Shown here: piece by piece, positions 24,463-34,322 of the stretch
Layout of the letters: each line of letters opens with the position of its first letter
Numbering within the stretch: position 1 is the stretch's first letter
Origin: Bacteroidota bacterium
GTDB lineage: Bacteria; Bacteroidota; Bacteroidia; AKYH767-A; 2013-40CM-41-45
Direction of reading: 5' to 3'
NCBI GenBank assembly: GCA_026391975.1
Contig: JAPLDB010000082.1
Span: forward strand, 1-36,836
Length of the DNA stretch: 36,836 nt
Program-made: the position numbers and the translations under genes
The notes under the pieces: generated by a model
Database searches by the model: none
What the model saw: only the letters and a program-made list of their open reading frames with translations
What the model was told of the DNA's origin: nothing

Positions 24463-25734
24463 TCAACCAATAATATCAAACCCCGTATACGAACGAAGCA
24501 CCTCAGGAATAATAATTCCCTCTTCTGTTTGAAAATTTTCCAGCAATGCCGCAACAATTCTCGGCAATGCAAGTGCACTTCCGTTCAAGGTATGCGCAAG
24601 CTGGTTTTTCCCGGCTGCATCTTTATAACGCAGTTTCATCCGGTTGCTTTGAAAGGATTCAAAATTGGAAACAGAACTGACTTCCAGCCATTTTTTTTGT
24701 GCTGCACTGTAAACTTCAAAGTCATAGGTGAGGGCAGAAGCAAAACTCATATCACCGCCGCACAATCTTAATATCCTGAATTGCAATCCGAGTGAACGCA
24801 GCAGGGAAGCCACGTATTCCTTCATGCCTTCCAGTGTTTCATATGATTTATCCGGATGCTGCAATTGCACGATCTCTACTTTGTCGAACTGGTGTAAGCG
24901 ATTAAGGCCCCGCACATCTTTTCCATAGCTTCCCGCTTCGCGTCTGAAGCAGGGTGTGTAAGCACACATTTTTATCGGGAAGTCACTTTCTTTAACAATC
25001 ACATCCCTGTAAATATTGGTAACAGGAACTTCTGCTGTAGGAATTAAAAATAAATTATCCAACCCCACATGATACATCTGTCCTTCTTTATCCGGCAATT
25101 GTCCGGTGCCGAATCCGCTGTCTTCATTGATCAGGATGGGCGGCTGAATTTCTTTGTATCCGTGTGCCGTTGCCTTGTCGAGAAAATAATTGATAAGTGA
25201 GCGCTGCAGTTTTGCTCCCTTGCCTTTGTAAACAGGAAATCCGGCGCCTGTAAGTTTAACTCCAAGTTCGAAATCTATGATGTCGTATTTTGAAGTGAGC
25301 TCCCAGTGCGGTTTTGCATCAGCGTAAAGAACAGGTGTAGTTCCCTCTTCATGAATGTTTTCATTTTCCTCAGGCGTTTTTCCCCTTGGAACTTTTTCAT
25401 AAGGAATATTCGGTAAGCGCACAATTAAATCCTGCTGCTGTTTTTCTGCCTCTGCTAGTCTTTCACCAAGATGCTTGGAGGTTTCCTTGAGCGCTGAACT
25501 TTTATTTTTCAGGTCTTCTGCTTCTGCCTTCTTCCCGCCTTTCATCAGCTCACCAACCTGCTTGGCAATCTGGTTGGCCTCATTTAATAGCGCATCCAGT
25601 TCTTTTTGTGTGGCACGTCTTGCTTCATCAATTTCCAATACCTGGTTTACAATTGCCGTGGCATCAAAATTCTTCACTGCCAGCCGCTCAATTACAAAAT
25701 CCTTCTGTTCTCGTATTTTCTGTATGGATATCAT
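24463..25734 (-). CDS. serS: Seryl-tRNA synthetase
   Basis: Charges tRNA-Ser with serine, and also tRNA-Sec where present. The 423 residues show the class II layout: an N-terminal long coiled-coil arm (about 27-105, rich in E, K, A and Q), the TAE serine-binding loop (233-235), motif 2 FRREAGSYGKD (263-273) and motif 3 with R392 in NGSALALPRIVAALLENFQ. Length is normal for the family. An ATG at 25734 follows a TACTTTTGC promoter box. Stop at 24463, followed directly by the octad array and the TPR gene. Confidence 0.97.
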   Translation of the reverse strand: MISIQKIREQKDFVIERLAVKNFDATAIVNQVLEIDEARRATQKELDALLNEANQIAKQVGELMKGGKKAEAEDLKNKSSALKETSKHLGERLAEAEKQQQDLIVRLPNIPYEKVPRGKTPEENENIHEEGTTPVLYADAKPHWELTSKYDIIDFELGVKLTGAGFPVYKGKGAKLQRSLINYFLDKATAHGYKEIQPPILINEDSGFGTGQLPDKEGQMYHVGLDNLFLIPTAEVPVTNIYRDVIVKESDFPIKMCAYTPCFRREAGSYGKDVRGLNRLHQFDKVEIVQLQHPDKSYETLEGMKEYVASLLRSLGLQFRILRLCGGDMSFASALTYDFEVYSAAQKKWLEVSSVSNFESFQSNRMKLRYKDAAGKNQLAHTLNGSALALPRIVAALLENFQTEEGIIIPEVLRSYTGFDIIG

Positions 25735-25750
25735 CCTATAAAAAGTTTTT

Positions 25751-25759
25751 GCAAAAGTA
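25751..25759 (-). promoter_or_regulatory. -7 promoter box of serS
   Basis: Minus strand TACTTTTGC, an exact TAnnTTTGC, 16 bp upstream of the serS ATG. The nearest TTG upstream is about 24 bp away, longer than the usual 18-21, so the -33 is unassigned. Confidence 0.55.
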
Positions 25760-25793
25760 GGGTTTCCTCCATTTGAAAAAACGCAACGAAAAG

Positions 25794-27713
25794 TTATTGC
25801 TTAACGAATTTTGTGCGAAAAGACGTGGATCCTGAAGCCATTTCAAGATAATACATTCCTGAAGGCAACCCCCTGACATCAATACTGAATTCCTGATTCT
25901 TCTCTGCATATTCCCGCCCGATTTTCATCACCATTTCTCCAATCACATCATATACCGATATCTCAACCGCTGCTTCCCTTGTGATCCGGGGAGCAATCGG
26001 GAGTGCATTCTGAATTATTAATTTATCGCTAACCGGATTAGGGTACAAATTTATCCCCTCTCCTTTAGAGAAGGTAGGGGTGAGGCCTGCAACGACATTG
26101 TAAATCGCCGCCTCCAGCTCGCATCCATTGCTGTCGTTGCAAATCAAATTGTAATCACCGCTTGATTGTGCAACATAAAAATAATCTGTAGCCCCATTGA
26201 TGACGCTCCCATTCAGATACCACTGATAATTTACAAAACCCGTATTGGAGAACAATGTATCTCCACTCTGCTGAATAGCCTGTGGCGGACTTTGCGGAAA
26301 TACAGTGATGTAATTATTCAACGTGATGAGATCGGTTCCGTTTGTATTTGTCGCGATCAGCGTTACGTAATAGTTGCCGGGCGTATTGTAGCAAATGTTT
26401 TGCGGATCTGCTGCAGTACTTGATGATGGACTTCCGCCCGAAAAGATCCATTGATAAGAACTTGCATTGATAGAAAGATTTGTAAAATTTATACAGGATC
26501 TCGGACAAATTGTTTGATCTGAAGTTGTAAAAGCGGAAACCGGCAATGCACAACTTACTGTAGTGTTGGGATAGGCGAAATCGTCAAGAAATTCCGGAAG
26601 ACCATAGGAGACAGTTGCTCCGTTTAGATTAATTGCATTGGCAGTATAGTTAACCAAAGGCCCCGTTGAATCAGGGGTATTGATAACGCTTAGGTTATAG
26701 GGTGCTGCAGACATCACACAATATATTTTTCCATCAGGGCCAAGTTGCATACCCATGCAACCGGAGGCAGGAATGAAATACAATTGCTGCGTCTGAAAAT
26801 CATATTGCATAACCCCCTGAATGAAACCGGAACATCCGAAATAGACATACCTGCTGTTCGGTGAAAACGAAACACCGTAGTACCATTCTGCTGGACCGGG
26901 ATAAGTAACGGTTAAGAATGTATCTGCGTTCGAAATGTTTCCGTTTGAATTATCGAAGTCAAGAACCTCTGCATAGGGATGCTGTCCTTGTCCGTCAACG
27001 AGTGCAATCTTAGAATGATTAGGAGAAATTTTCATCTGGCCAAGGGAAGAAGCAGCCGTACCATCACCATGAACAATGCCGGTAGCGCTTGCAACGGTAT
27101 TGATGATTCCGCCGGCAGAGAGCTGAAAGGCATAGAAAATATCGGTGTAGTGTTTTTGCGTGACCACCCAATAGTCTGAGCCGTTGCTGTGTCTGCAAAC
27201 AGCAAGCTTTTCAGAAGCAGTATCCAGGAGATGAATGTTTTTAAATGCCGGCATCACATCACCATTGCCGCCATCAAGGCACATGTCCACGATAGAATAA
27301 TTCAGTCCATTCTGGAGCTGGTTGAGAAAATCATCTGTCGTAAAAACGTAGTACTTGCTCGGATCACCCGGCTTTGGAAGAATCACCGCAGACTGTGATG
27401 AAGATTGTCCGCCACCAATTGCCGTTCCGTCCGGCATTACATTGTGGAAACGATTGTACACCGTTTCACCATCAGTATAAAATAAAAGTTGCCCTGTACT
27501 ATCGCTGATCGCTGCACATCCTTCAATGTTGGTCGTATTGTTTTGAGTTTGTCCGTTGTTTACTACAACAGGCGCACCTAAACTGAAATCCAAACCGGCA
27601 TGAACACCAAAGTACCAATGGTTGGCTTGCTTTTGTGCTAATGCCGGCTTAACGCTTATCATGCAATAAAAACTGAGAAGCAAACCAATGATCCGTTGAA
27701 GAGTATTTTTCAT
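25794..27713 (-). CDS. Secreted PKD-domain protein with T9SS type A sorting domain
   Basis: A 639-residue exported protein (signal peptide about 1-26). Residues about 30-390 form a beta-propeller-like region starting NHWYFGVHAGLDFSLGAPVVVNNG. It contains NIEGCAAISDSTGQLLFYTDGETVYNR, a repeated pattern of the type common in Bacteroidota gliding/adhesion-related proteins. A PKD domain follows (about 395-475: SAFTTSDQTICPRSCINFTNLS...), then an Ig-like segment (QAIQQSGDTLFSNTGFVNYQWYLNGSVINGATDYFYVA). The T9SS domain begins at NLYPNPVSDKLIIQ and ends SFRTKFVKQ. Residues about 545-553 (TPTFSKGEG) come from a GC-rich repeat. Last of three tandem related genes, 11 bp after the kelch gene. Confidence 0.87.
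   Translation of the reverse strand: MKNTLQRIIGLLLSFYCMISVKPALAQKQANHWYFGVHAGLDFSLGAPVVVNNGQTQNNTTNIEGCAAISDSTGQLLFYTDGETVYNRFHNVMPDGTAIGGGQSSSQSAVILPKPGDPSKYYVFTTDDFLNQLQNGLNYSIVDMCLDGGNGDVMPAFKNIHLLDTASEKLAVCRHSNGSDYWVVTQKHYTDIFYAFQLSAGGIINTVASATGIVHGDGTAASSLGQMKISPNHSKIALVDGQGQHPYAEVLDFDNSNGNISNADTFLTVTYPGPAEWYYGVSFSPNSRYVYFGCSGFIQGVMQYDFQTQQLYFIPASGCMGMQLGPDGKIYCVMSAAPYNLSVINTPDSTGPLVNYTANAINLNGATVSYGLPEFLDDFAYPNTTVSCALPVSAFTTSDQTICPRSCINFTNLSINASSYQWIFSGGSPSSSTAADPQNICYNTPGNYYVTLIATNTNGTDLITLNNYITVFPQSPPQAIQQSGDTLFSNTGFVNYQWYLNGSVINGATDYFYVAQSSGDYNLICNDSNGCELEAAIYNVVAGLTPTFSKGEGINLYPNPVSDKLIIQNALPIAPRITREAAVEISVYDVIGEMVMKIGREYAEKNQEFSIDVRGLPSGMYYLEMASGSTSFRTKFVKQ
26050..26085 (-). repeat. 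Repeat-derived linker inside the PKD/T9SS gene
   Basis: The plus strand reads TCCCCTCTCC, TTTAGAGAAGG and TAGGGGTGAGG in succession, with the same overall shape (C-run, TTTAG, G-run, TAGGGG) as the GC-rich elements elsewhere in the window. It encodes LTPTFSKGEG between the Ig-like region and the sorting domain. The two neighbouring paralogues have unrelated linkers there. Confidence 0.6.
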
Positions 27714-27724
27714 CGGGAGTAAAA

Positions 27725-29788
27725 TTATTCTTTGATAAATTTAGCACGAAAAGTTTTTTCTCCCGACATTATTTCAATCCAATACATTCCCGATTGCAAG
27801 ATGCTTACATCAATAATTTCTTCATCATTTTCATTTAATGGCGGCAAAACTGTTAAAACTCTTTCACCTATCACATTGTAAACCGCAATTTTTAAGGCTG
27901 TTTCACTTTTAACTTCTAACTTTTGAATTTTGACTTTGTCACTTACTGGATTCGGATACACCACGATACCATTATTGCCAGTTACAACCTCTGCGTTGGC
28001 AACTACGTTAAACACCACCGCTTCCACCTCACACCCATTCCCATCCGTTGCCACCACATTGTAATCTCCACCGGAAGGTGCGACGTAAAAATAATCTGTT
28101 GCTCCTGAAATTAAGTTGCCATTGAAATACCATTGGTAAGATGTTGCTCCTGTATTTGCAAAAAGCGTATCGCCGCTCTGCGTAATTCCTTGTGGCGCCG
28201 GATATGGATAAACAATAATATAATTGGCAATGGTCAACGTGTCACTTCCGTTTGCATTGGTAACAATGAGTGTTACATCATAATTGCCGGGAGTAGTATA
28301 ACAAATGTTTAATGGATTTGCATCGGTACTTGTATTTGGTGTAGCACCGGGGAAACTCCATTCATAAGTAACAGCATTCAGCGATACACTTGTAAAGTCT
28401 GTACACGTTCCCGGACAAATATGATGCGGTGCAGTGAAAAGTGCCACAGGCATTTGCGGCTGGCAATATCCGGAGCAGCTGCTGTCTGGCGTAAATACCC
28501 AAAGATCACAAAGATAATTTGACCATGGCGCACGCGATCCACCGAACATATAAAACCTGTTGTCGATTCCCCACCATGCATCAGCACCGATGCGGGAGGA
28601 AGGCATATTTGCAGGAGATGAAACACCAAGTGTGCCGTAACTTCCTGCCTGATCAACAACATTTGTTCCACTCACCCAATTCCATTTTACCGTTGCAGGG
28701 TCAAATACCCAGAGGTCATTTAAAAATCCTCCAGCATTAAAAATCGCTCCGCCGAATAACCAGAACCTTCCGCAATTATCTGTAACTGATGAACGGTGTT
28801 CAAACCTTGAACGCGGCATATTGATACTGTCAAATACGCAATTGCTTTGATAGACTCCCGGATCATTATTGAAATTAGAACCATTCATCCATGTCCATTC
28901 ATTAATACCTGTATCGAATTTCCATACATCATTCTTACTCACGCCATCATAACTACCCAGTATCCAGAAATTGCCCTGCAGGTCTTTCCACTTTGCATGC
29001 GACCACCTACCTCCCGGAACATTGGTTGCATTTGAAACGCCTTTTACACCATAGCTGCTTGCCGCATTTGTAAATGCAGAGCCGCTCATCCATGTCCATT
29101 CATTAGTGCTGATTTCGTATTTCATCAGGTCATTCAAAAGTCCATTTGAACCCAGGTCGCCAAAACCATTTCCACCGAAAAGCCAAAGGTTATTTAATGA
29201 ATCTGTCCATGCAGAACACGTTTCAACTCTTCCTCCCGGATCATTCAAAGGACTTGGAACTCCCTGTACACCATGCACACCCGGAGGATTGTTAACAGTG
29301 GCCCCTCTCATCCACGTCCATTCATTGGTTGCAATTTCATAGCGCCAGAGATCATTCATAAACGTTCCACCGCACAACCATAAATTTCCGGTAGTATCAA
29401 CCCACGTTGGAATTCCTGAGATTCTGCTGCCAGGAGAATTTGTCAATGCAGGAACTCCCTGTATTCCGTAAACAGGCGCCTGACCGGCAATGCCGTTTCC
29501 TTTCACCCATGTCCATTCAAGGGTCGTAGGATTAAACTTCCACAAGTCATGGTAGCCCGTCCAGCCACTGTACACCCAGAAATTTCCCTGCTTGTCTTTC
29601 CATTCTATGTTTTCATACTCTGCAGGCGGATGATTATTGACTGACGGAATCCCCTGTGTTCCATAAACTCCAAGTGATCCGGATAGAGTGTCGCCACTGA
29701 TCCATGTCCATTCTCCCGCCTGACCAAATGAACTTTGAAGATTGAATATCAGAAATTGAAAAAGAAAAAATGATAGAATTTTTTTCAT
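27725..29788 (-). CDS. Secreted kelch-like propeller / PKD protein with T9SS type A sorting domain
   Basis: A 687-residue protein with signal peptide (MKKILSFFLFQFLIFNLQSSFGQ). About six kelch-like blades (25-420) repeat the pattern YGxxGVxxxxNxPGxR...WxDxxGNxWxFGG...NDLWKYxxxTNEWTWMxG. A PKD domain (about 430-510, PVALFTAPHHICPGTCTDFTSVSLNAVTYEWSF) and an Ig-like unit (GITQSGDTLFANTGATSYQWYFNGNLISGATDYFYVA) follow. The type A sorting domain IVVYPNPVSDKVKIQ...ETFRAKFIKE closes the chain. It lies 23 bp after its paralogue at 29812-31905. Probably a surface adhesin or glycan-binding protein; this is inference from fold and T9SS signal. Confidence 0.88.
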   Translation of the reverse strand: MKKILSFFLFQFLIFNLQSSFGQAGEWTWISGDTLSGSLGVYGTQGIPSVNNHPPAEYENIEWKDKQGNFWVYSGWTGYHDLWKFNPTTLEWTWVKGNGIAGQAPVYGIQGVPALTNSPGSRISGIPTWVDTTGNLWLCGGTFMNDLWRYEIATNEWTWMRGATVNNPPGVHGVQGVPSPLNDPGGRVETCSAWTDSLNNLWLFGGNGFGDLGSNGLLNDLMKYEISTNEWTWMSGSAFTNAASSYGVKGVSNATNVPGGRWSHAKWKDLQGNFWILGSYDGVSKNDVWKFDTGINEWTWMNGSNFNNDPGVYQSNCVFDSINMPRSRFEHRSSVTDNCGRFWLFGGAIFNAGGFLNDLWVFDPATVKWNWVSGTNVVDQAGSYGTLGVSSPANMPSSRIGADAWWGIDNRFYMFGGSRAPWSNYLCDLWVFTPDSSCSGYCQPQMPVALFTAPHHICPGTCTDFTSVSLNAVTYEWSFPGATPNTSTDANPLNICYTTPGNYDVTLIVTNANGSDTLTIANYIIVYPYPAPQGITQSGDTLFANTGATSYQWYFNGNLISGATDYFYVAPSGGDYNVVATDGNGCEVEAVVFNVVANAEVVTGNNGIVVYPNPVSDKVKIQKLEVKSETALKIAVYNVIGERVLTVLPPLNENDEEIIDVSILQSGMYWIEIMSGEKTFRAKFIKE
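27903..27937 (-). repeat. Five in-frame heptads within the T9SS domain of the middle paralogue
   Basis: The coding strand reads AAAGTCA, AAATTCA, AAAGTTA, GAAGTTA, AAAGTGA in exact register, giving the KVKIQKLEVKSE peptide in the first strands of the sorting domain. The unit resembles the intergenic heptads of this window (AAG every seventh base). Confidence 0.7.
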
Positions 29789-29811
29789 GTCAGTTAACTT
29801 ATCTCTGCTGT

Positions 29812-31905
29812 TTATCGATTACCGGCCTTTATAAATTTACTCCTGAATATTTTCTCCCCTGATTTTATTTCCAGCCAGTACATGCCTGAGTGCAATTCAC
29901 CAACATCAATAATTTGTTGTTCATCTTCATTTATTTGTGTTAAAACATTCAAAACTCTTTCTCCGATCATATTGTAAATCGCAATTTCTAAGGCTGTTTC
30001 ACTTTTGACTTTTAACTTCTGAATTTTGACTTTGTCCTCAACCGGATTCGGAAACACTTGCATACTGCTGCTGCCTACTGCCGCTTGGGCGCTCGCCAGC
30101 ACGTTGAACACCGCCGCCTCCACCTCACACCCATTCCCGTCCGTTGCCACCACATTATAATCTCCACCGGATAGTGCTACATAAAAATAATCTGTTGCTC
30201 CGTTAATAATGTTTGTGTTGAAGTACCATTGATAAGTTGACGCTCCAGCAATTGCAAAAAGTGTATCGCCGTCTTGCGTGATGGATTGCGGAGGTGGAGT
30301 TGGATAAACAGTAATATAATTATTGAGGGTGAGTGTGTCACTTCCGCCTGCATTGGTTGCTATCAGCGTTACAGTGTAACTGCCCGGTGTGTTGTAGCAA
30401 ATATTTGTCGGACTGACGTCTGTGCTCGTCGATGGATTTGCGCCTGTAAATGTCCATTGGTAGGATGTTGCATTCACGGTAAGATTGCTGAAACTCGTAC
30501 ATGTGCCCGGACATAATACTGTATCAGCAGAAAAATAATTTACTGTGATCGCAGTTGGATTGCATTTGGTGCAAGTGCTGTCAGGAACGTATTTCCATAG
30601 ATCACTATAAAAGTTGGTTGAAAGGTTATCAAGTCCTCCGTAAAACCAAAAGTTTCCTTGTGTATCGGTCCATGTACAGCCACCACACCTGCCCCCTGGT
30701 TCGTTCGCAGCGCTTGAAACTCCCATGGTTCCCCACACCGGCGATAGGTATGCTGATGTCCCACGGAGCAATTTCCAGGTGTTTGTTGGGATATTATATT
30801 GCCATAGATCAGTAAGAAAATTGTTCCCGATTCCACTGAAGATGTAAAAGTTACTACATGCATCTTTCCAGCAATATGAACCTTCAAATCGGTACTGAGG
30901 AACAAATGCAGAATTTGTATCACATAATGGACCATAGAAACCGGCATTGCCACCTGAACTGGAACCACTCACCCAAGTCCATTCATTTATAGACGGATTA
31001 TATTTCCACATATCATTAAAACTTCCTGAGAAACCTGACCTTCCGCCGAACATCCAGAGATTGCCAGTATCATCAGTCCAGTTAGAATAAATCCAATGTG
31101 GAGGTGGTTCATTTAATGGAGAAGACACGCCTTTTACACCGTACGTACCCACCGTTGTGTTTACGTTTGAGCCACGCAACCAAACCCATTCATTTGTGGA
31201 TGGATCGTATTTCCAAAGATCGTTTCTATTGGAAGCGTCATAAAGATAACCTCCATCAAGGTAAAAATTTCCATTCAGGTCAACCCATGTACACCTTGTT
31301 TCTCCTCTGGAAGGTGGATTATTTGTTGGGGATGGAACGCCCATAATCCCGTAGTTGCCTGTATCAATTGCAACAGGACTCCCTTTCATCCATGCCCATT
31401 CATTACTTGCAATATTGTATTTCCAGAGATCATCAAGGTGACCATAATTACCGGAACTGTCTCTGCCCTGACTCCCAAAAACCCAAAGGTCTCCGTTCAG
31501 ATCTTTCCAGAATGCACTACCCCAGGAACGGCTTCCGGGATGATTCGCCGCTGCCGGGATTCCTTGAGTCCCATAAACTCCTTTGCTATTCGGAGTATTG
31601 GGTCCGTTCATCCATGTCCACTCATTGGTGGCTGGGTCATAACACCACATCGCGCAGTATCCGTTAAGTCCTGATTTCGATCCGCCGAATAACCAGAATT
31701 TTCCTGTTGCGTCTATCCATGAACAGGCTTCGTAAAGGGGCGGTGGATGATTCAGCGGATCAGGAACGCCTTGAACTCCGAAATATCCTGACTGATTCAG
31801 AATAGAATCACCTTTCATCCATGTCCATTCCCCTGCCTGACCAAATGAATATTGAAGATTAAATAGGAGAAATTGAAAAAAGAGAAGTGTTATTGTTTTT
31901 TTCAT
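29812..31905 (-). CDS. Secreted kelch-like propeller / PKD protein with T9SS type A sorting domain (paralogue)
   Basis: A 697-residue paralogue of the 27725-29788 product, with the same order: signal peptide (MKKTITLLFFQFLLFNLQYSFGQ), six or so kelch-like blades with TNEWTWMxG and GNxWxFGG repeats, PKD domain (NYFSADTVLCPGTCTSFSNLTVNATSYQWTF), Ig-like unit with QSITQDGDTLF...GATDYFYVA, and a sorting domain VFPNPVEDKVKIQ. The C-terminus extends four residues past the usual end (KFIKAGNR). First gene of the three-gene T9SS cargo operon; a strong TTG-N19-TACTTTTG promoter lies just upstream. Confidence 0.88.
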   Translation of the reverse strand: MKKTITLLFFQFLLFNLQYSFGQAGEWTWMKGDSILNQSGYFGVQGVPDPLNHPPPLYEACSWIDATGKFWLFGGSKSGLNGYCAMWCYDPATNEWTWMNGPNTPNSKGVYGTQGIPAAANHPGSRSWGSAFWKDLNGDLWVFGSQGRDSSGNYGHLDDLWKYNIASNEWAWMKGSPVAIDTGNYGIMGVPSPTNNPPSRGETRCTWVDLNGNFYLDGGYLYDASNRNDLWKYDPSTNEWVWLRGSNVNTTVGTYGVKGVSSPLNEPPPHWIYSNWTDDTGNLWMFGGRSGFSGSFNDMWKYNPSINEWTWVSGSSSGGNAGFYGPLCDTNSAFVPQYRFEGSYCWKDACSNFYIFSGIGNNFLTDLWQYNIPTNTWKLLRGTSAYLSPVWGTMGVSSAANEPGGRCGGCTWTDTQGNFWFYGGLDNLSTNFYSDLWKYVPDSTCTKCNPTAITVNYFSADTVLCPGTCTSFSNLTVNATSYQWTFTGANPSTSTDVSPTNICYNTPGSYTVTLIATNAGGSDTLTLNNYITVYPTPPPQSITQDGDTLFAIAGASTYQWYFNTNIINGATDYFYVALSGGDYNVVATDGNGCEVEAAVFNVLASAQAAVGSSSMQVFPNPVEDKVKIQKLKVKSETALEIAIYNMIGERVLNVLTQINEDEQQIIDVGELHSGMYWLEIKSGEKIFRSKFIKAGNR
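29999..30033 (-). repeat. Five in-frame heptads within the T9SS domain of the first paralogue
   Basis: Coding strand AAAGTCA, AAATTCA, GAAGTTA, AAAGTCA, AAAGTGA, at the same position in the protein as in the paralogue at 27903-27937, with two units changed. It encodes KVKIQKLKVKSE. Confidence 0.7.
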
Positions 31906-31927
31906 TCAGAAATTCAAAAAGTGCTTC

Positions 31928-31957
31928 CAAAAGTAACCCTTCCTCCCTGATTTCCAA
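31928..31957 (-). promoter_or_regulatory. Promoter of the three-gene T9SS cargo operon
   Basis: On the minus strand TTG (31955-31957), a 19-bp spacer, then TACTTTTG (31928-31935), 22 bp upstream of the ATG at 31905. Both boxes and the spacing match the Bacteroidota sigma factor consensus. Confidence 0.7.
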
Positions 31958-32004
31958 GGCCTTTTTTGGCCAAAATAGTTTGCTTCTCTTCGCATCCGGA
32001 TTTG

Positions 32005-32034
32005 TTCCCCCTTCGGGGGTAAGGGGGCCGGCTG
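32005..32034. repeat. GC-rich hairpin repeat, copy 1 upstream of atpD
   Basis: It begins TTCCCCCTTCGGGGG (a 5-bp stem with a TTC loop), continues TAAGGGGGCC and ends GGCTG. It matches the copy at 32071-32100 at 29 of 30 positions, 66 bp away in the same orientation. Confidence 0.85.
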
Positions 32035-32059
32035 CTCCCAATGACTAATGACTTAATGA

Positions 32060-33808
<1,749 letters not shown>

Positions 33809-33817
33809 ATTATAAAA

Positions 33818-33913
33818 AGTTCAATAGTTTGGAAGTTCAAAAGTTCAATGGCTGTAGACATCTCTTATAACCCTTGAACTTTTAAACTCTTAAACTTTTG
33901 AACTCTCTGCAAC
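33818..33913 (+). repeat. Octad array forming a long inverted repeat between atpD and atpC
   Basis: 96 bp, or 12 octads. The left four units are AGTTCAAT, AGTTTGGA, AGTTCAAA, AGTTCAAT (33818-33849). A 24-bp centre follows, then TTGAACTT, TTAAACTC, TTAAACTT, TTGAACTC (33874-33905) and TCTGCAAC up against the ATG. The left and right groups are reverse complements in most positions, so the transcript can fold into a stem of roughly 32-36 bp just before atpC. Confidence 0.85.
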
Positions 33914-34147
33914 ATGCATCTCGACATAATCACCCCCGATAAAAAAATCTACTCAGGCGAGGTAACCTCCGTCTCTGTTCCCGGAACAGGCGGTCGTTTT
34001 CAGATTTTAAAAAACCACGCCCCAATCATTTCTTCTTTAATGGGAGGAAAAATAAAAGTGGAGGACAGCGAAGGCTCAAAAGAATTTGATGTCAAGGGTG
34101 GAGTAGTGGAGAACCTCAAAAATAATGTGATCATCCTGGCAGAGTAA
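33914..34147 (+). CDS. atpC: F1Fo ATP synthase subunit epsilon, short form
   Basis: A 77-residue protein equal to the N-terminal beta-sandwich of the epsilon subunit (MHLDIITPDKKIYSGEVTSVSVPGTGGRFQILKNHAPIISSLMGGKIKV...). It contacts gamma and the c-ring in the central stalk. The C-terminal two-helix domain of the usual 130-140-residue form, which can inhibit ATP hydrolysis, is absent; the stop is followed directly by a terminator, so it is not a frameshift. It lies 105 bp after atpD and is the last gene of the operon. Short epsilon subunits are usual in Bacteroidota. Confidence 0.93.
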   Translation: MHLDIITPDKKIYSGEVTSVSVPGTGGRFQILKNHAPIISSLMGGKIKVEDSEGSKEFDVKGGVVENLKNNVIILAE

Positions 34148-34173
34148 ATTAGAGTCAGGAAAAAAGAATCAAG

Positions 34174-34201
34174 AAGGACGTTCATTTGAGCGTCCTTTTT
34201 T
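34174..34201 (+). terminator. Rho-independent terminator of atpD-atpC
   Basis: AAGGACG (34174-34180), a 10-nt loop TTCATTTGAG, then CGTCCTT (34191-34197) running into TTTTTT (34196-34201). The 7-bp stem followed by a T-run, 27 bp after the atpC stop, is a textbook terminator. Confidence 0.88.
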
Positions 34202-34228
34202 CTATTTAGATTTTAATCGTGCTGCGTG

Positions 34229-34279
34229 GATTTTATCATAACAAATCATAACCATCACCCCGAAACTTCGGGGTCAACG
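34229..34279 (+). repeat. ATCATAA-type intergenic repeat, copy A, with a small palindrome inside
   Basis: It begins GATTTTATCATAACAAATC and ends CAACGTCCCATTTCT. It is the same element as copy B at 35457-35508, in the same orientation. Its middle is replaced by ACCCCGAAACTTCGGGGT (34256-34273), two 8-bp arms around a 2-bp loop. Confidence 0.65.
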
Positions 34280-34322
34280 TCCCATTTCTTTAGAATTATT
34301 TGCGTGCTCGTAAGCCTTTTTT

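Noticed and set aside
34256-34273. Rho-independent terminator for the acyltransferase or atpC
   Set aside because: The ACCCCGAAACTTCGGGGT hairpin has no T-run on either strand, and atpC already has a convincing terminator at 34174-34201; it is better explained as a repeat.
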